Positions 11,151-22,564 of a stretch of 64,000 nt of DNA are shown here, in pieces. The translations under genes and the position numbers were made by a program. Position 1 is the stretch's first letter, and every line of letters begins with the position of its first letter. The stretch covers positions 434,001 through 498,000 of the forward strand of contig JAZKJV010000154.1 in assembly GCA_037367405.1 (NCBI GenBank), read 5' to 3'. This DNA comes from Ottelia alismoides (taxonomy: Eukaryota; Streptophyta; Magnoliopsida; Alismatales; Hydrocharitaceae). Under the pieces are notes generated by a model. The model ran no database searches and had not been told where the DNA came from. It saw only the letters and a program-made list of their open reading frames with translations.

Positions 11151-13820
11151 GATGACCATCCCCTTAGGATATGGGCACTGGGCAAACTGATTCCACACAC
11201 ATACCATTCCACATTCGAAATACAAAATAGAATATAAAAGCATGAGAAAATAACACAAATGCCTGGAATTAAAAATTTTCCATCCATTCGTAATATGTCC
11301 ATCATCCATTTCATTACAATCCATGTTCATAAAAATATATTACATGTATGTATTCAAAAATTGTCCATACATACATGGTACATCTCATGTCTCCCAAAAT
11401 GCTATAAATAAAGTAAGAATAATAAAAAAGCTACAAGTAATTGTACCACAAAAAGGAAGCTGTGTAGCTACACAAAAAAGAAGTAACTCCAAAGAAACAA
11501 CGACGCTCACTGCTACAGCTGCTTTTGAGAACCCGGGGATCCAACACAAATGTACATTATGAGCGAACTTTCCCACTACGATATAAAATTTACAACAAAC
11601 ATGACATATTTTAAAAGTGTGCAAACGAAACAACTAGGTAAATCATCCTCACGAAGATACTAATCATTATTATTTGATATGGATCACCCAAGCTTCATGG
11701 ATAATCTATGGTCTTGGTTCGTATGAGACCTCACACTATGAATCTAAGGCAAGAAGAAGACCTTAGGATTTGGGTGCCTCCGTATGTATACGGTGGGGTA
11801 TAATGCATTCTAACTAAGTTTCCAACACATCCACTTAGCTTCACTTCACAATTGTAGTTCTAACTCCTAATTTAGATTCCAACCCGTGAATCATCGCGAA
11901 CCACCCAAGTCCACTACCCACGTGTAATAATCCACATGTCATAGGGCATGAGTTCGAAAGCTGATTACCAAGATCACTTGTACTATAGTAAAAAAATACC
12001 ATGACCATCCCCATCCTTCTTATGCAGTGAGACTTGTATCTCATTCCCAACTTTATTGACCATATTTCTCGAAACTCCCATCTTAGTGCTCCTACTCGGA
12101 ATACTCACCAATGTGTCCTACACTAGCCAGTACACAAGTGTTAATCCTAAGTGAACAAGCGAAACACTAGACCACCAACCATGACTACTCGACATGCACT
12201 AAAAGATCTGGGTAAAGGCATGCAAGTACCGAGGCCGAACACCGTCAAATTTGCACCTCGGTGCGCCAAGCAACATATCCTCCAACCGTTTTAACTACAT
12301 AGCAGCGATTGAGATCGCGGTCATCTAGGCTTCTACCCAGATCTCCAAGGGTGCATGCCCGATATTGTGAAGCACCTACTCCATCTATCGGAACACTATG
12401 CAATATCAACCACAAAATGTTAATTTCCCCATATCATCACCGTTAATGACTTATTAGAGGTTTAATTTATTTGAGATATGATGAGCACATTATTCAAGGT
12501 TCGAAACTTCATTTACATAATTACACTACTCTATGCAAATTTAACAAGGTATCGTTATATACGTCTTGGAATTACATGGCATGTCTTTTTAAGTCTTATT
12601 TATCCAAAGTTTAGTTCTGCAGCATACAATTTAGGAAAACGTTTGCTGAAGTTTCTTAACAAAATTAGAGGATTTTATGCCGATTGATTGCACACTTGTA
12701 GGCAAGGAATAACTACTGAGTTATTCAAATAAAAAAAATTCTTTTTAATTTATTGCAAACTCGTATTTCAGCTATTGATCTGCCATAGTTTTGGCTCCTT
12801 GGACACACACTAATTCATAGAGAGAAATAACAGTTTGGAACGGTTCAAATCCAACTAATTACCATCCTCAAACAAAGGCCGAAAGAAGCTTATTTGGCAG
12901 CAACCCCACATTCCAATATCTTAAATTTAGTACATTAACAATTGAGCCATTTGGGAAAAAAAAGCAAAGATGTCGATTACAAGGACCCTTTGCTTCCCGG
13001 CAAAACTAATTTGGACCCTAATTGAGCTCTGATCTAAAAAAAGCCACAGATTCCTTCCAAATTAAAAAACAATCAACTAATAGTGCTTCTACTTCCAAGT
13101 CCAAGACTCAAGATATAATCTATTTCCCTTTAACTCAACACTTATCCTCTACTATATCAGAATGTATCAGAAACTTACTACGAGATGGAAAGAAGGAAAA
13201 TAATATTATTCAAGAAATGCCTCATATACCACAAAAGTCTCTAAGGCTCTAGATGATCAAACATATAGGTTCAAGATCGTGTAGACAACTACATCAAGAA
13301 GAAGGGGACACCGTTCCTTAAGAAATCATTTCCTCAGAATCTCCACCCATGGAGAACGATGCACTCGACATTTCGTTGACGATGAGAACCGACGTACGAG
13401 GATGAACTTGACCTTCTCTACATGGTTGCAGCTTCGGATCGTCGACGTGACACACTCCGATGAGCTCCGACAGTGCGCCGATGAGGGAGAGGGAGGAGGA
13501 GGGGCTGTTTCTTTGGGTTGGGGTATTTTTAGAAGAGGGGAGTTTCTTTTATGGGGTCCAACTCAGATTCGGATCCAGTTTCGGATCTGAATCTGACCCA
13601 GACCCGGTTTCCCACTAAAATGATAGTAACTCGGGCTTGTGAACTCGGATTTTTACGTTCCTGGAGTCGTTGGAAAGGTCTCGATGAGCACACTACATGT
13701 TGGAGTATTCATTTAATTTTTTGGACATTGGATAAAAACAGTTTTCAAAAAGAAATTTGGGTCCTAATAACTCAAAGGAAATCTCGTACCTGAGACTTAG
13801 TATGATCTTAACCGATTTCC
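11150..13820 (-). mobile_element. 3' LTR of a Del/Tekay-like chromovirus (copy G)
   Basis: It lies directly downstream (minus strand) of the chromovirus integrase end at 13847-14290. It matches, in the opposite orientation, the plus-strand segment at 49990-52444 over almost its whole length. Examples of the match are AGTTACTTCTTTTT beside GTAGCTACATAG and, near the promoter, GACCCCATAAAAG (13545-13562 here, 50181-50200 there). CCATAAAAG fits a TATA box. The ends are approximate: the right end near 13820 follows the pol stop, and the left end falls inside gag of element A. No target duplication could be established. Confidence 0.7.
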
Positions 13821-13846
13821 AATCCCATCCTTAACGAATAAAAATT

Positions 13847-14290
13847 TCAAAGATGATTGAATACATAAAAATTTGAAAGAGTGCAAAACACAAGATTTGA
13901 CCACTGTTTCGATTCCATACCTACGAATAAATGAGGATACTTCTCCCTCATATTCGCCCTGGGCTCCCACGCCGCCTCTTCAACGTCTTGACTACACCAC
14001 ATAACTTTAACTAAAGGGATCTCCTTCAGCCTCAACCTCTTAATGCATGGTCAGTATCTGAACCTGCTCCTCAGGGAAGGAGAGGTTTGGCTCCACCGCC
14101 AAGTCCTCGTAGCTGATCACATGCCTAAGATCTCATATGTACTTTCGAGGATTTGACACATAGATCATGACGTGAATGCCCTCAAGATGTGGGGGAAGGG
14201 CCACTCTGTATGTGGTGAACATTGAAATCAGAGTTTTGTAATGTCGGGTCTTGAAGGGACTGTGATGTCTAAAAAGTCAGATCAATCAAC
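13847..14290 (-). pseudogene. Chromovirus integrase C-terminus
   Basis: Minus-strand motifs in order are YRVALPPHLEGIHVM, YVSNPRKYI, HVISYEDLAVEPNLSFPEEQ and, after a frameshift near 14040, IPLVKVMW, VEEAAWEPRANMREKYPHLF. This is the diagnostic tail of Del/Tekay-type chromovirus integrases (pattern HNVFHVSMLRKY, DYEPL, VKVLW, EEATWE, YPHLF). Only this last part of pol survives; everything upstream of about 14290 is replaced by unrelated LTR-like sequence. It is broken by at least one frameshift and stops. Confidence 0.85.
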
Positions 14291-14299
14291 CGTTGTATC

Positions 14300-16262
14300 G
14301 ACCACACTCACAGCTCTCAACACCCAATCAAAGGGTGTCAATCAACAATTAACCCACAACTATGATAATGCAATAAATACAAGTGAACAAAATTTTATTA
14401 TAGCCTACAAATAAGTATTCACAGTACGTATGCGTAGGGGTCGAACCACAAAGGAGCAATGGGGATACGTACAAAAATTAACAATTAAATAGAAAATCAA
14501 CAAATCTATTTTTATATTTTTATATGATTTTTCTAATTTTTATGTGTATTTAATTATATTTGTTTTTTTATATATTTTTAATGTTTTATAAATTTTTAAA
14601 TTTTATACCTTTTTATTTTCTTTTTAATGTATAAAGGTATAATAAATAAATATATATCTACATATATAATATAAGCATTATATATAATATATATAATAAA
14701 TATATAAAACTAAGAATACAAATAATAACGGTCCTTTTTATTTTTCAAAGTTTTAAAATTTATTTATAAGTATTTGTAATAAAAATAAAAATATTAATAA
14801 ATATATAAGTATGTATAGATATATACAGTCTATATAGGTTTTATAAATATAAATATATCTATAATATTCAAAATTTTAAAAATATTTTTTTGTGTTTTTA
14901 TGATTTTTCTTAATTTTTGGTAATGTTTAGATATTTTTTGAGAAATTTTATAGATTTTTAATTAAGAAAATACATAAAATTAATCAAACAGTAAATCAAG
15001 GACCTTAAAACGAGCTTAATAAATATCTATCAAATCAGATTGGGTCTCATTTCATTTTTCTTAATTTTTAAATAGTCTAAAGAAAATTCATAAACTTAAA
15101 ACATATTTTTGTGATTTTTCAATGCATTTTTATATGTTTTCCGTGTTTTCTTATTTTTATTGGTTTATAATAATAATTTGCAAAAATATCTGATCAGAAA
15201 ATTAAATATGCATAAATAAATACACGATATTTTTTGAACTTTTCAAAATATTTTTATATTTTTTTTATAGATTCTTAAATGCAAAACATGAAAAAAACGA
15301 ATGTTTGTGCATTTTTATAAAAAGGACAATACTTTTAATTACCTTAAGAAAAACATATGTGGTTTAAAGTGGTTCCGTGCATTTAAGATAATTTTCGTAT
15401 AATTTTTATATGCAAAATGTATTTTTAATAGTGAAAATACAAGAAATAAAATTAAATGTGCTGACAGGGACCTAAATCTAATTTGGACAAATCTTCAATG
15501 TATTCTAGAGCACCCTAAAGAAATCCAAGAGCATACATGAAAAATCCCAAATATTTCAATATTAGATGTAGTGGCTTGGGTAAAAGTGGCAGGTCCTGCT
15601 TGTATTTTTTCACAAAAATTTTACACTTATATTTAAAATCCTTAGACCAAATAATATCGCAAATCAAGAGAGGTATCCTAAAAAAATACCCAGTCCCCTC
15701 ACGCGCACATGCGCGTGAGGTGACGTAGAATAGACTAAAGTGCAAATATGAAAAGCTTAGGGTCTTAAGAGTAAATATTACAAATATTTGAACTACAATT
15801 GAAAGTTTATGCACTAAAAAGAAAATACAAAAAGTGGGGGATGATATGTAATATACAACCAAGGTGATGAAGGGCGACGGATGGAGCGCCACTTATACAC
15901 GTGGTGTGCAACGAGTGACTGATGATGCTTTGCTGATGAAGGGTGGAGATTAGATCTCGCTCACAGATCTGGAAACTGGGCTTGGCGAGAACTGACGGCT
16001 GCTGCTGCACCTAGGAGTTGCATTTGATTGGGCGGTTGGGAGCACACCTGAAAGAACAGGGAAGAACACTCAACTGGGCAGGCTTCGATCCGTGATCTTG
16101 CTCGACTCCGACCACCTGGGCTGCTCCCAAGTGTCTTAAAATGAAGCCGATGCTCCTCCATGTCTGTTGGAATGCTCAGAAAGGTCCGAACCCATCAATA
16201 GGGTCCTGGATGTATGGGAGGGTGGAGCTCCTGGGATACCTTTGGTCATACAAAAATCAACC
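14300..16262 (-). mobile_element. LTR-like tract, minus orientation (copy E)
   Basis: On the minus strand, 14480 to 14340 reads GCTCCTTTGTGGTTCGACCC, then ACGCATACGTACTGTGAATA and later GTTCACTTG, TTGTGGGTTAATTG. This matches the end signature of Tat/Athila LTRs; the F LTR has CCTGTGGATTCGAACC at the same relative place (60385-60400). Upstream is about 1 kb of AT-rich sequence, then a GC-richer part with a perfect 24-bp palindrome at 15697-15720. The outer end is not defined, and the copia LTR starts at 16271. No coding sequence is present. Confidence 0.45.
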
Positions 16263-16270
16263 CAACTTGG

Positions 16271-17433
16271 TGTTGGACATGCGAGCCTACGGCAAGCCAT
16301 TATGCAATAAATGTTGATGCAAATATCATCCCCTGATCTGAAATGAAGAATAATTAATTTGCATAATAAGTCCCTTGGTACAATTAGGGTTATGTACCAT
16401 GGCCATCTTTATGATCATACAACTGTTGATTCATTTACTAAATCATAGAGGTTGGTGCTTGGATGAATATCTAAAGAGCTAGATTGAGGACTCATCAAGC
16501 ACCGTCAAATGATTATTAAGAGATGATCTCCAGCTAGAGAAGGAGATGACAATCCTTTCTCGATAAGCTGATATCTAACCGACCTCTTGATGCAGGTCCT
16601 CTTCATAGGAATAGAAATTCGAAGGTGTTAGATAAGTTATGTCAAAGAGATGACTTAACGAGATCTAGATATCCAAAGTCCTATGTCATATGCTGTCATG
16701 ATATAGGCACGCATCCTCTGAACGGAGACAGATGCGTTACTATATGTCTAGGTATGTACATTTGACAGACCAATATATTGATGACCTAATCAAGGTCTAT
16801 ACACCGACGCACTAGTGTGCATGCAAGGGCATATGAGTAATAGGATCTCTCAAAGGGATAATACAGGTTCATTACTGAACCGGAAGACATGAGCTCACTC
16901 ATGAGATATTGGAAAGAATCAAATTCCGTGCGCGGTCGTCTCACTTCGGAAGCTTGACTGAATTTGTAGGTTTGATATGTACTTTTGGAAAGTATATGAT
17001 CACTACCTGGGTATGATATATGCTTTTGGAAAGTATATGATCGATACCGACTCCAAATGATCAAATAAGAAACTTAATGATAAAACTATGAAGTAGATAC
17101 TGTAAAAATGATCTAATACTTTGGGTTTATCCTGGGTCTTCCAGTATGCAGGATGTACAGGTATTAGAAATACCTGAGGGAGATGTGATCATAAACAATT
17201 GTATAACCATGATGCTTCCATTCCTAAGGAGTGATGAAACGAGTTTGGATTTTAGTGACACATCTCAGTAGAGAAGTAATCTGATCTTAGTCCAAATGTT
17301 GGACATTGATCTGAATGTGATTCAGATGCAATAAGAAGATTATATTTGCAGTCTTGCTTTAATAAAGCATCTACGAGAGGTCCACAAGATCTGGATTTGA
17401 GATGTGATCTCAATATCCAAGTTACTATACGTG
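16271..17433 (+). mobile_element. Copia-1 5' LTR, first part
   Basis: It begins TGTTGGACATGCGAGCC and aligns base for base over long stretches with the reverse complement of 53830-54981 (the Copia-2 LTR), for example the CATATGCTGTCA and GGTCGTCTC segments. It is interrupted at 17433 by element B. The LTR resumes at 25511 after a repeat of ACGTG (17429-17433). The two parts add to about 2.65 kb. No coding sequence is present; the frames inside it are chance. Confidence 0.88.
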
Positions 17434-17915
17434 TGATGAATCTCGGATTCATCACTCTAAATCTCATTTATAAAGCTCAAATCCCTCAAAATCAACAGCA
17501 TGTAGGCATCTATTCTGCATAATTAGCATTCATGCATGTTTTCATAAGAATTGCATTTTATTCATTATTCATGCACAAAATAAGAAGCCAAACATCACGG
17601 ACCAAATGACCTGTAAATAGCCTAACTTCTCGGATTTTTAACTCATTCGTGCTAACTCCGAATAACACAAAACCACCACCACTGTGTACATATCACTAAC
17701 AAAGAATAAACGAAAAATACAAAAAAAATCACTAACCCAAATAAATGGACCAAAAATCCAAACCCTAGTTTTAGGATTTCCGGACTCAAATTCCCATATA
17801 TTCCCCATCCAGTGTCCATTTTGATCCTATTCACTTTTGAACTAATGTACATTCAGTTACCTTCAAAACAAGACCAAGTTCAAGTGAATCGGAGCTCATA
17901 TGTGAAAATTGGAGA
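17434..17915 (+). repeat. 5' LTR remnant of element B
   Basis: Bases 17434-17915 match 22565-23040, the start of the 3' LTR, with few differences: the shared TGATGAATCTCGG start, AATCAACAGCATGTAGGCAT versus a near-identical 3' copy, and GTGAATCGGAGCT near the end. After GAAAATTGG at about 17915 the match stops and internal sequence begins. About 2.46 kb of LTR plus the PBS and leader have therefore been deleted. Confidence 0.85.
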
Positions 17916-18221
17916 ATTGTGTTTGCATTGGTGTACGTGAACCGATATCGAAGATCAGAAGCCACACATTTGATAAAATTTCTTTTGACTATCCCGTGCA
18001 ATCATCTCTCTCATCTCTTGATTTTAATCTCATCATGGAAATTTTTCCAAATTTCAGATCCAACCCATCATTTCTCTCAACTCCTTCAAAAATAACCGAA
18101 CATCTATCTAAAAATCCATCAGATACATCATGAAAATAAACCTGTCTCGATTAGGGCCAAATCAGCTACATCATCTTCTTTCAATAATCCTCTAACATTT
18201 GCGGGAAACTTTCACCCGCGG
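17916..18221 (+). other. Internal sequence of B before the first readable frame
   Basis: Sequence following the deletion breakpoint in the 5' LTR. Composition is similar to the gag-like frames that follow, but no motif can be recognised. No primer-binding site is present. Confidence 0.3.
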
Positions 18222-19228
18222 ATGAATTCAACCCCCTCATTAAATCCTTACTCAAATCATCCGACCACACATGACCACCTACCATCTTGGACTGAACCGC
18301 CTTTTTCTCAGTTTCTCGCCAATAAAACATTTCAAGATCAAAATACCTTTGAGTCTCATGATTGGCTGAGAAACCAACCCCAGATGGAAAGACATGCACT
18401 TAATGATCATCAGTGTTGGATTGACCACGACAAACCCCTCTTCAGACATGATACTCATACATAGGATTGGACTGACCTCCTAGAAACACTTAAACCCTGT
18501 ATGCTGACTCCACAATATCAAGGTCTGACCAATCATGATCAAAGGATTGAACTCTACTCAGATCAAATACACATGCTTGGACCATATGAGCAGCCTCCTT
18601 CCATAATTTTTGAGGAGAAATTTTCAGAAAATGATCATATAATGGATATTCCAAGAAACTCTCCTCTCCACACATATAGAAAAATGGAAGATGAAATCAT
18701 TGAATAAAAACCGAATGCTCCAATGATTGATCATGAACAAAATTTTGAGGATGATATTTCAAGGATAAAAATAAGATTCGAATTGATGGAGGATAGATTT
18801 CAAAAATTTACCGACCGAGTAATCTCATTCTATGGTGGCTCGGATATAAAAAGGGACAAGGAAAGGATTGGTTCTAATGATGAAAATTTTGAGGATATTC
18901 ATAGACCTAGGGATGATTCTAACATCAACACTTCTGCTTATTATTCCCATAGGAATGATTATGCCTCTGACCCTTACTCTAATTTTCAAGGCCCCTTCTC
19001 ATCTATGAAAGACACCACATCACCACACCACATAGAAAATACCAAAAAATTGAAAAATTTGAAAACTACAAAAAAATCGAAAATCCAGAAAATTTCATAA
19101 AAATTGAGACTGAAGAAGATCTAAGGAATTTGGATCCTACTGTACGGGAAGCACTGGAAAAACGCTTGATTTTTGAACTTCCCTTTATAAAGGCCATTGA
19201 ACAAATCCCTGCCCTTAAAGAATTTTAA
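18222..19228 (+). pseudogene. Gag-like N-terminal polyprotein of element B
   Basis: One frame, broken by stops, runs 18222-18464, 18501-18707 and 18723-19100, then shifts frame to end near 19228. The protein is polar, rich in His, Asp, Asn and Pro, with no zinc knuckle and no clear match to the canonical gag core. The end of the shifted frame, LDPTVREALEKRLIF then LPFIKAIEQIPALKEF, resembles the short stretch found just before the protease in Athila/Tat polyproteins (pattern PFLKxIxxIPxYxKFLK). I assign it as gag or linker from that position; its own fold is unknown. At least three disruptions rule out a single product. Confidence 0.55.
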
Positions 19229-19229
19229 T

Positions 19230-19728
19230 GGACAAATTAATGATAAAAAAGACGGGATCGATTTGAACAAAAACTGAAAGACATATCTTATCAATGGCCT
19301 CCTCCTTGGTGTTGAGGAGAAAAATCAAAAGCCGCATAGTGAAGCGGTTGCCCAGATTTGATTGTATGATCAAAGACACAATTTTCACCCATTCTCGAAT
19401 TGATGACGATTCACCAATCAATATCCTCCCGACCTCTGTGTTTCACGAACTTAAACTCGGACCGATCAGGAAAATACGAGAGATTGTTCATTTGGCGGAC
19501 CGAGCAATAAAGCGGCCGAGAGGAATCATTTCTGTCATCATGATATTCCAAGGTGCTATGCTCAAAATGGAATTCACGATCATTAATACTGAGCATCAAG
19601 GAGAATTCACCCAGTCTCCAATTATTCTCGGAAAGCCATTCTTAGCGTTGTCTAAGGCAATTATCGATTGTGAAACCCGGGAAATCAATTTTACAACATT
19701 GGAATCACTTAGATTTGACCGTCTTTGA
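19230..19728 (+). pseudogene. Aspartic protease domain of element B, active site altered
   Basis: Retropepsin-like domain of a gypsy polyprotein. In order it shows FTHSRIDDDSPINILPTSVF (active-site loop), HELKLGPI, HLADRAIKRPRG, EFTQSPIILGKPFLA and AIIDCETREINFT. The ILPTSVF, ADRSIKRPRG and ILGRPFL signatures make the family certain. The catalytic loop normally has D-S/T-G-A; here it reads D-D-D-S with no glycine, so an active enzyme is unlikely. The frame ends at 19728 with a stop, and the downstream acidic frame overlaps it (19670 onward), showing a frameshift near 19690. Confidence 0.85.
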
Positions 19729-20830
19729 GAAACCACGATCTTTTGAGGCAACCCACGAAGTCCCCGACAACCGTAACTATGAAACGGTAGAAGAGCCCTA
19801 CCCCGCAACTACACCTAAGATAGCGGTTGTTGATGAGACTATTGGTTTAGAAAATCTCCCTCCTGCTCCATTCCCAGCTGCGCTCACCATAGAAAATCAA
19901 GCATATGAATCTTATGATCCGGAGACTTATACGTGGTCACACCCTGGGTCAACCTATGCTGACTACATAGATTACATCAACTTAACACAAGAATGCTCCA
20001 ATGTCAAATCAATTGAGAACGAACATGCAGAGACTCTTCCCAGTATTTCAATTCCTGCGGATCTCAAAATAGACAAATCCTTCTACTACAATCCTGAGAC
20101 ATATGCATGGTCGCACTCTGGAGCAACCTACTCTGATTATCTTGACCAAATCCTCCCGAATCGAGAGTGAACCAACATTCAGGAGACTAATAACAAACAC
20201 GCAGCCCGAAAACCGATCAAGGAAAAGAATTCCAAAGGCTACTCATCTGGATACTCAAGTGAACCGACAACTTCACGAAACAAGAAAAAGAAAGTCAGAT
20301 TTGACCTTTCGGAAGAGAAATCAGCTGATGATCCCTCATCAGGACCGGAGAAGGTAGTCTACATGAGTGAAGTCTGTTCGGCAGCTCTAAAGCCATATCT
20401 TCGCAAGGATCCAAAATTCGATTCTTGTTGGACAACTCCCGTTCCTAATTATTACTCATCCAAAGATGATGCTCCTACCTTCCACAAGTACACTAGAATT
20501 ATTTCTTATGAGCTGACTGAGACCGGTGCTTCTGAATATTCATCTGAGGACAAACTGATTGATCTTAAAAAGGAATGAATTTTGAGGAAACAATTAAAGA
20601 AACAAAAAGACAAGAATATCTGGAGTGTGTCCACTTTCAAATACTATTCCTCTGAGGATAACTCTGATGATGGCTGCCTTTCATCTGATTCAAATGTTTC
20701 ATCCACTATCCATCAAGATTTTTCTGAGGATGACACTGATAATAGTTGGGAATCACATGTTTCATCTCCGTCTCATCATTATGATCTCCCATCACAGGCT
20801 CACAAAAAGATCAGCCGTAAACCGCCTTAA
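19670..20830 (+). pseudogene. Acidic reading frame of element B, downstream of protease
   Basis: One frame continues from about 19690 to 20830 with only two in-frame TGA stops (20168-20170 and 20576-20578), so it was recently a single frame of about 380 codons. It is rich in Asp, Glu, Ser, Tyr and Pro. Two copies of a segment YxPETYxWSHxGxTYxDYxD occur at about 19914-19975 and 20089-20150. Between the stops it has a lysine cluster KKKKVRFDL, which looks like a basic nuclear-import cluster plus a V-x-F docking motif. The C-terminus is SSED/SSDS-rich. It occupies the place of RT/integrase in complete elements. I do not recognise a family; F has a frame of similar character in the same position. 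Confidence 0.6.
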
Positions 20831-20889
20831 TCATCGGCTACCCACCATCCCTCCCGACCACATCGGTCTCCTTGTACAACTTCTTCCTC

Positions 20890-21240
20890 TACTTAGGCCA
20901 AGGCCTAAGTATAGGGGGGGGACCGATGCCATCTATATATTCCATTTCTCTTATCAAACTCCACCTCCCGATCGCTCCATTTCCACCTTTTTCTTATACT
21001 TAGGCTGACCAGAGCCTAAGTATAGGGGGAACCGGCACCCACCTGTATATACTCTCCTCATTTACATATCCTGACCGCCTCTTTTTGCGCTCTTCTTCTA
21101 TACTTAGACTATTCACAATCTAAGTATAGGGGAGCAGACCATTGTATATCAAAATTTTACTCTCTTACACTTAGCCTGAGCTATGTCTTCTTTACGCTTC
21201 TTGTGCTCTGAGGACACATCACTCGCTAAGTATAGGGGGG
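20890..21240 (+). repeat. Stem-loop/polypurine modules of element B
   Basis: Four units follow the acidic frame. Perfect stems are TACTTAGGCC with GGCCTAAGTA (20890-20911), TATACTTAGGCT with AGCCTAAGTATA (20995-21024) and TATACTTAGA with TCTAAGTATA (21099-21128). Each is followed by a G run. A fourth, wider unit (about 21169-21240) pairs ACTTAGC with GCTAAGT around a GAGGACACATCAC box and also ends in GGGGGG. The order and endings match elements A, C and D. Confidence 0.8.
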
Positions 21241-22551
21241 TCTATATATATACTGCGTATATATTTTAGCCATATCTCTTACTTGCGCGTAAGTCTATAT
21301 GTATTTACGGGGTGGGTAATCTTTAAAAAAACAAAAAAACAAAAAAAAAAGAAAAAAGAGAGTTTCTGCTACTAACACTAACAGTGCCCAAAATTTTTGA
21401 AAAAAATGGCTTCTTATTCATTTTTGCAGCAAAAAAAATCCCTTGCATTAAAAAAAAGAAAAAAAATTGTGTGTCTGCATTTCACACACCTGCACTGCAT
21501 CCAGCATCGCATTTGCATATGTGAAAAGTTTTTGGGTTCTGAACCGAGTTATGAGCCGAAACCGAGAGTGGTCTGGACTTGACCTTAATCCACCTAATTT
21601 TCAGAGGAACTTCACCGAGAAATTGTATTTTAGAGTCTTCAGGTCTTTGACTTAATTCTTTGAGTTCCACATGACAATGTGCAGCGTTTGACTCTTAGTG
21701 TCTAACCTAGTCTCTTCATTCTGGGTACAACTTTGGAATACGGAATTAATTTGTACTCTCGCACTATGCACTTAGCTCAACTCAGACGGGATGTTGGAAG
21801 ACTGTGTGAGTTTCTTTTCTGGTAGCGTGGAAATCTAAAGACCGGAGTACGGGTTGAAATAAAGCTTTAGAAAAGGGATGGACAGCTGGGCATAATTTTT
21901 TCTAAAACCCCAAAAAATGTACGGAACAAAAAGATTCTATATCCGTAGGGGCACAACAAGATCCAAGCAGAACCACCAAAAATTCCAAATACAAAGAAGC
22001 ATTCTACCAAATAAATATCTGACCAAAAAAGGTCCAAGCTTCAAGAAACCTGCAGATCTTGGTAGAGACTCGGCTACACTGGCCATTTTCACAAGGAGAG
22101 GTGACTACACTGGTCACCCTCTAGTTCTTTTCTCCTTCTTCTAACTTCTCCCCCAATTCGATTGTGAACACAGCGCGAAAGACCTTAGAAGGAAATACCT
22201 GACTCCCCAAGGACGAGTTACTGGAGAGGAGGTTTGCGCGGTAGTCCGGCATTCTGGATGGGAAGAGCTAAAACCTTTCACACACATGAGTCGGTTGTTC
22301 AATGTTCATAGGATATACTTTGGGAAGAAGATTGATCTAAGATGACTTCTGAGCCGAAACTGTATCAATGATGTGTAGAACTTGAAGGCTGTTGATTTTA
22401 AAATTCTAAGTCTCACAAAAGTTGCGACACATAAATAATCCAAAGGTTGAGTTAGGTTCACTTTCACCTTCAGCTCATGGTCTTGGTATGGAACCCAATC
22501 TCATTTCACCTCATGGTATTTCTTTTTGATGCTCAGGGACGAGCATGGTTT
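21241..22551 (+). other. 3' UTR of element B (non-coding)
   Basis: Contains poly-A-like runs (21325-21480) and short chance frames on both strands. Position, and the segment leading into the polypurine tract (CTCATGGT, then GCTCAGGGACGAGCATGG), identify it as 3' UTR. No RNA gene is seen. Confidence 0.6.
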
Positions 22552-22564
22552 AAGTATAGGGGAA
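22552..22564 (+). promoter_or_regulatory. Polypurine tract of element B
   Basis: AAGTATAGGGGAA lies immediately before the 3' LTR start at 22565, preceded by GACGAGCATGGTTT as in the D family. It is the expected plus-strand primer site. Confidence 0.85.

Noticed and set aside
13402..13793. Plus-strand frames over the right part of copy G
   Set aside because: They overlap the chromovirus LTR, antisense to its promoter, and lack motifs.
20890..21240. Spaced repeats considered as a CRISPR-like array
   Set aside because: The units are inverted stems with polypurine ends, irregularly spaced and shared by retroelement 3' UTRs. The host is a plant, and there are no cas genes.
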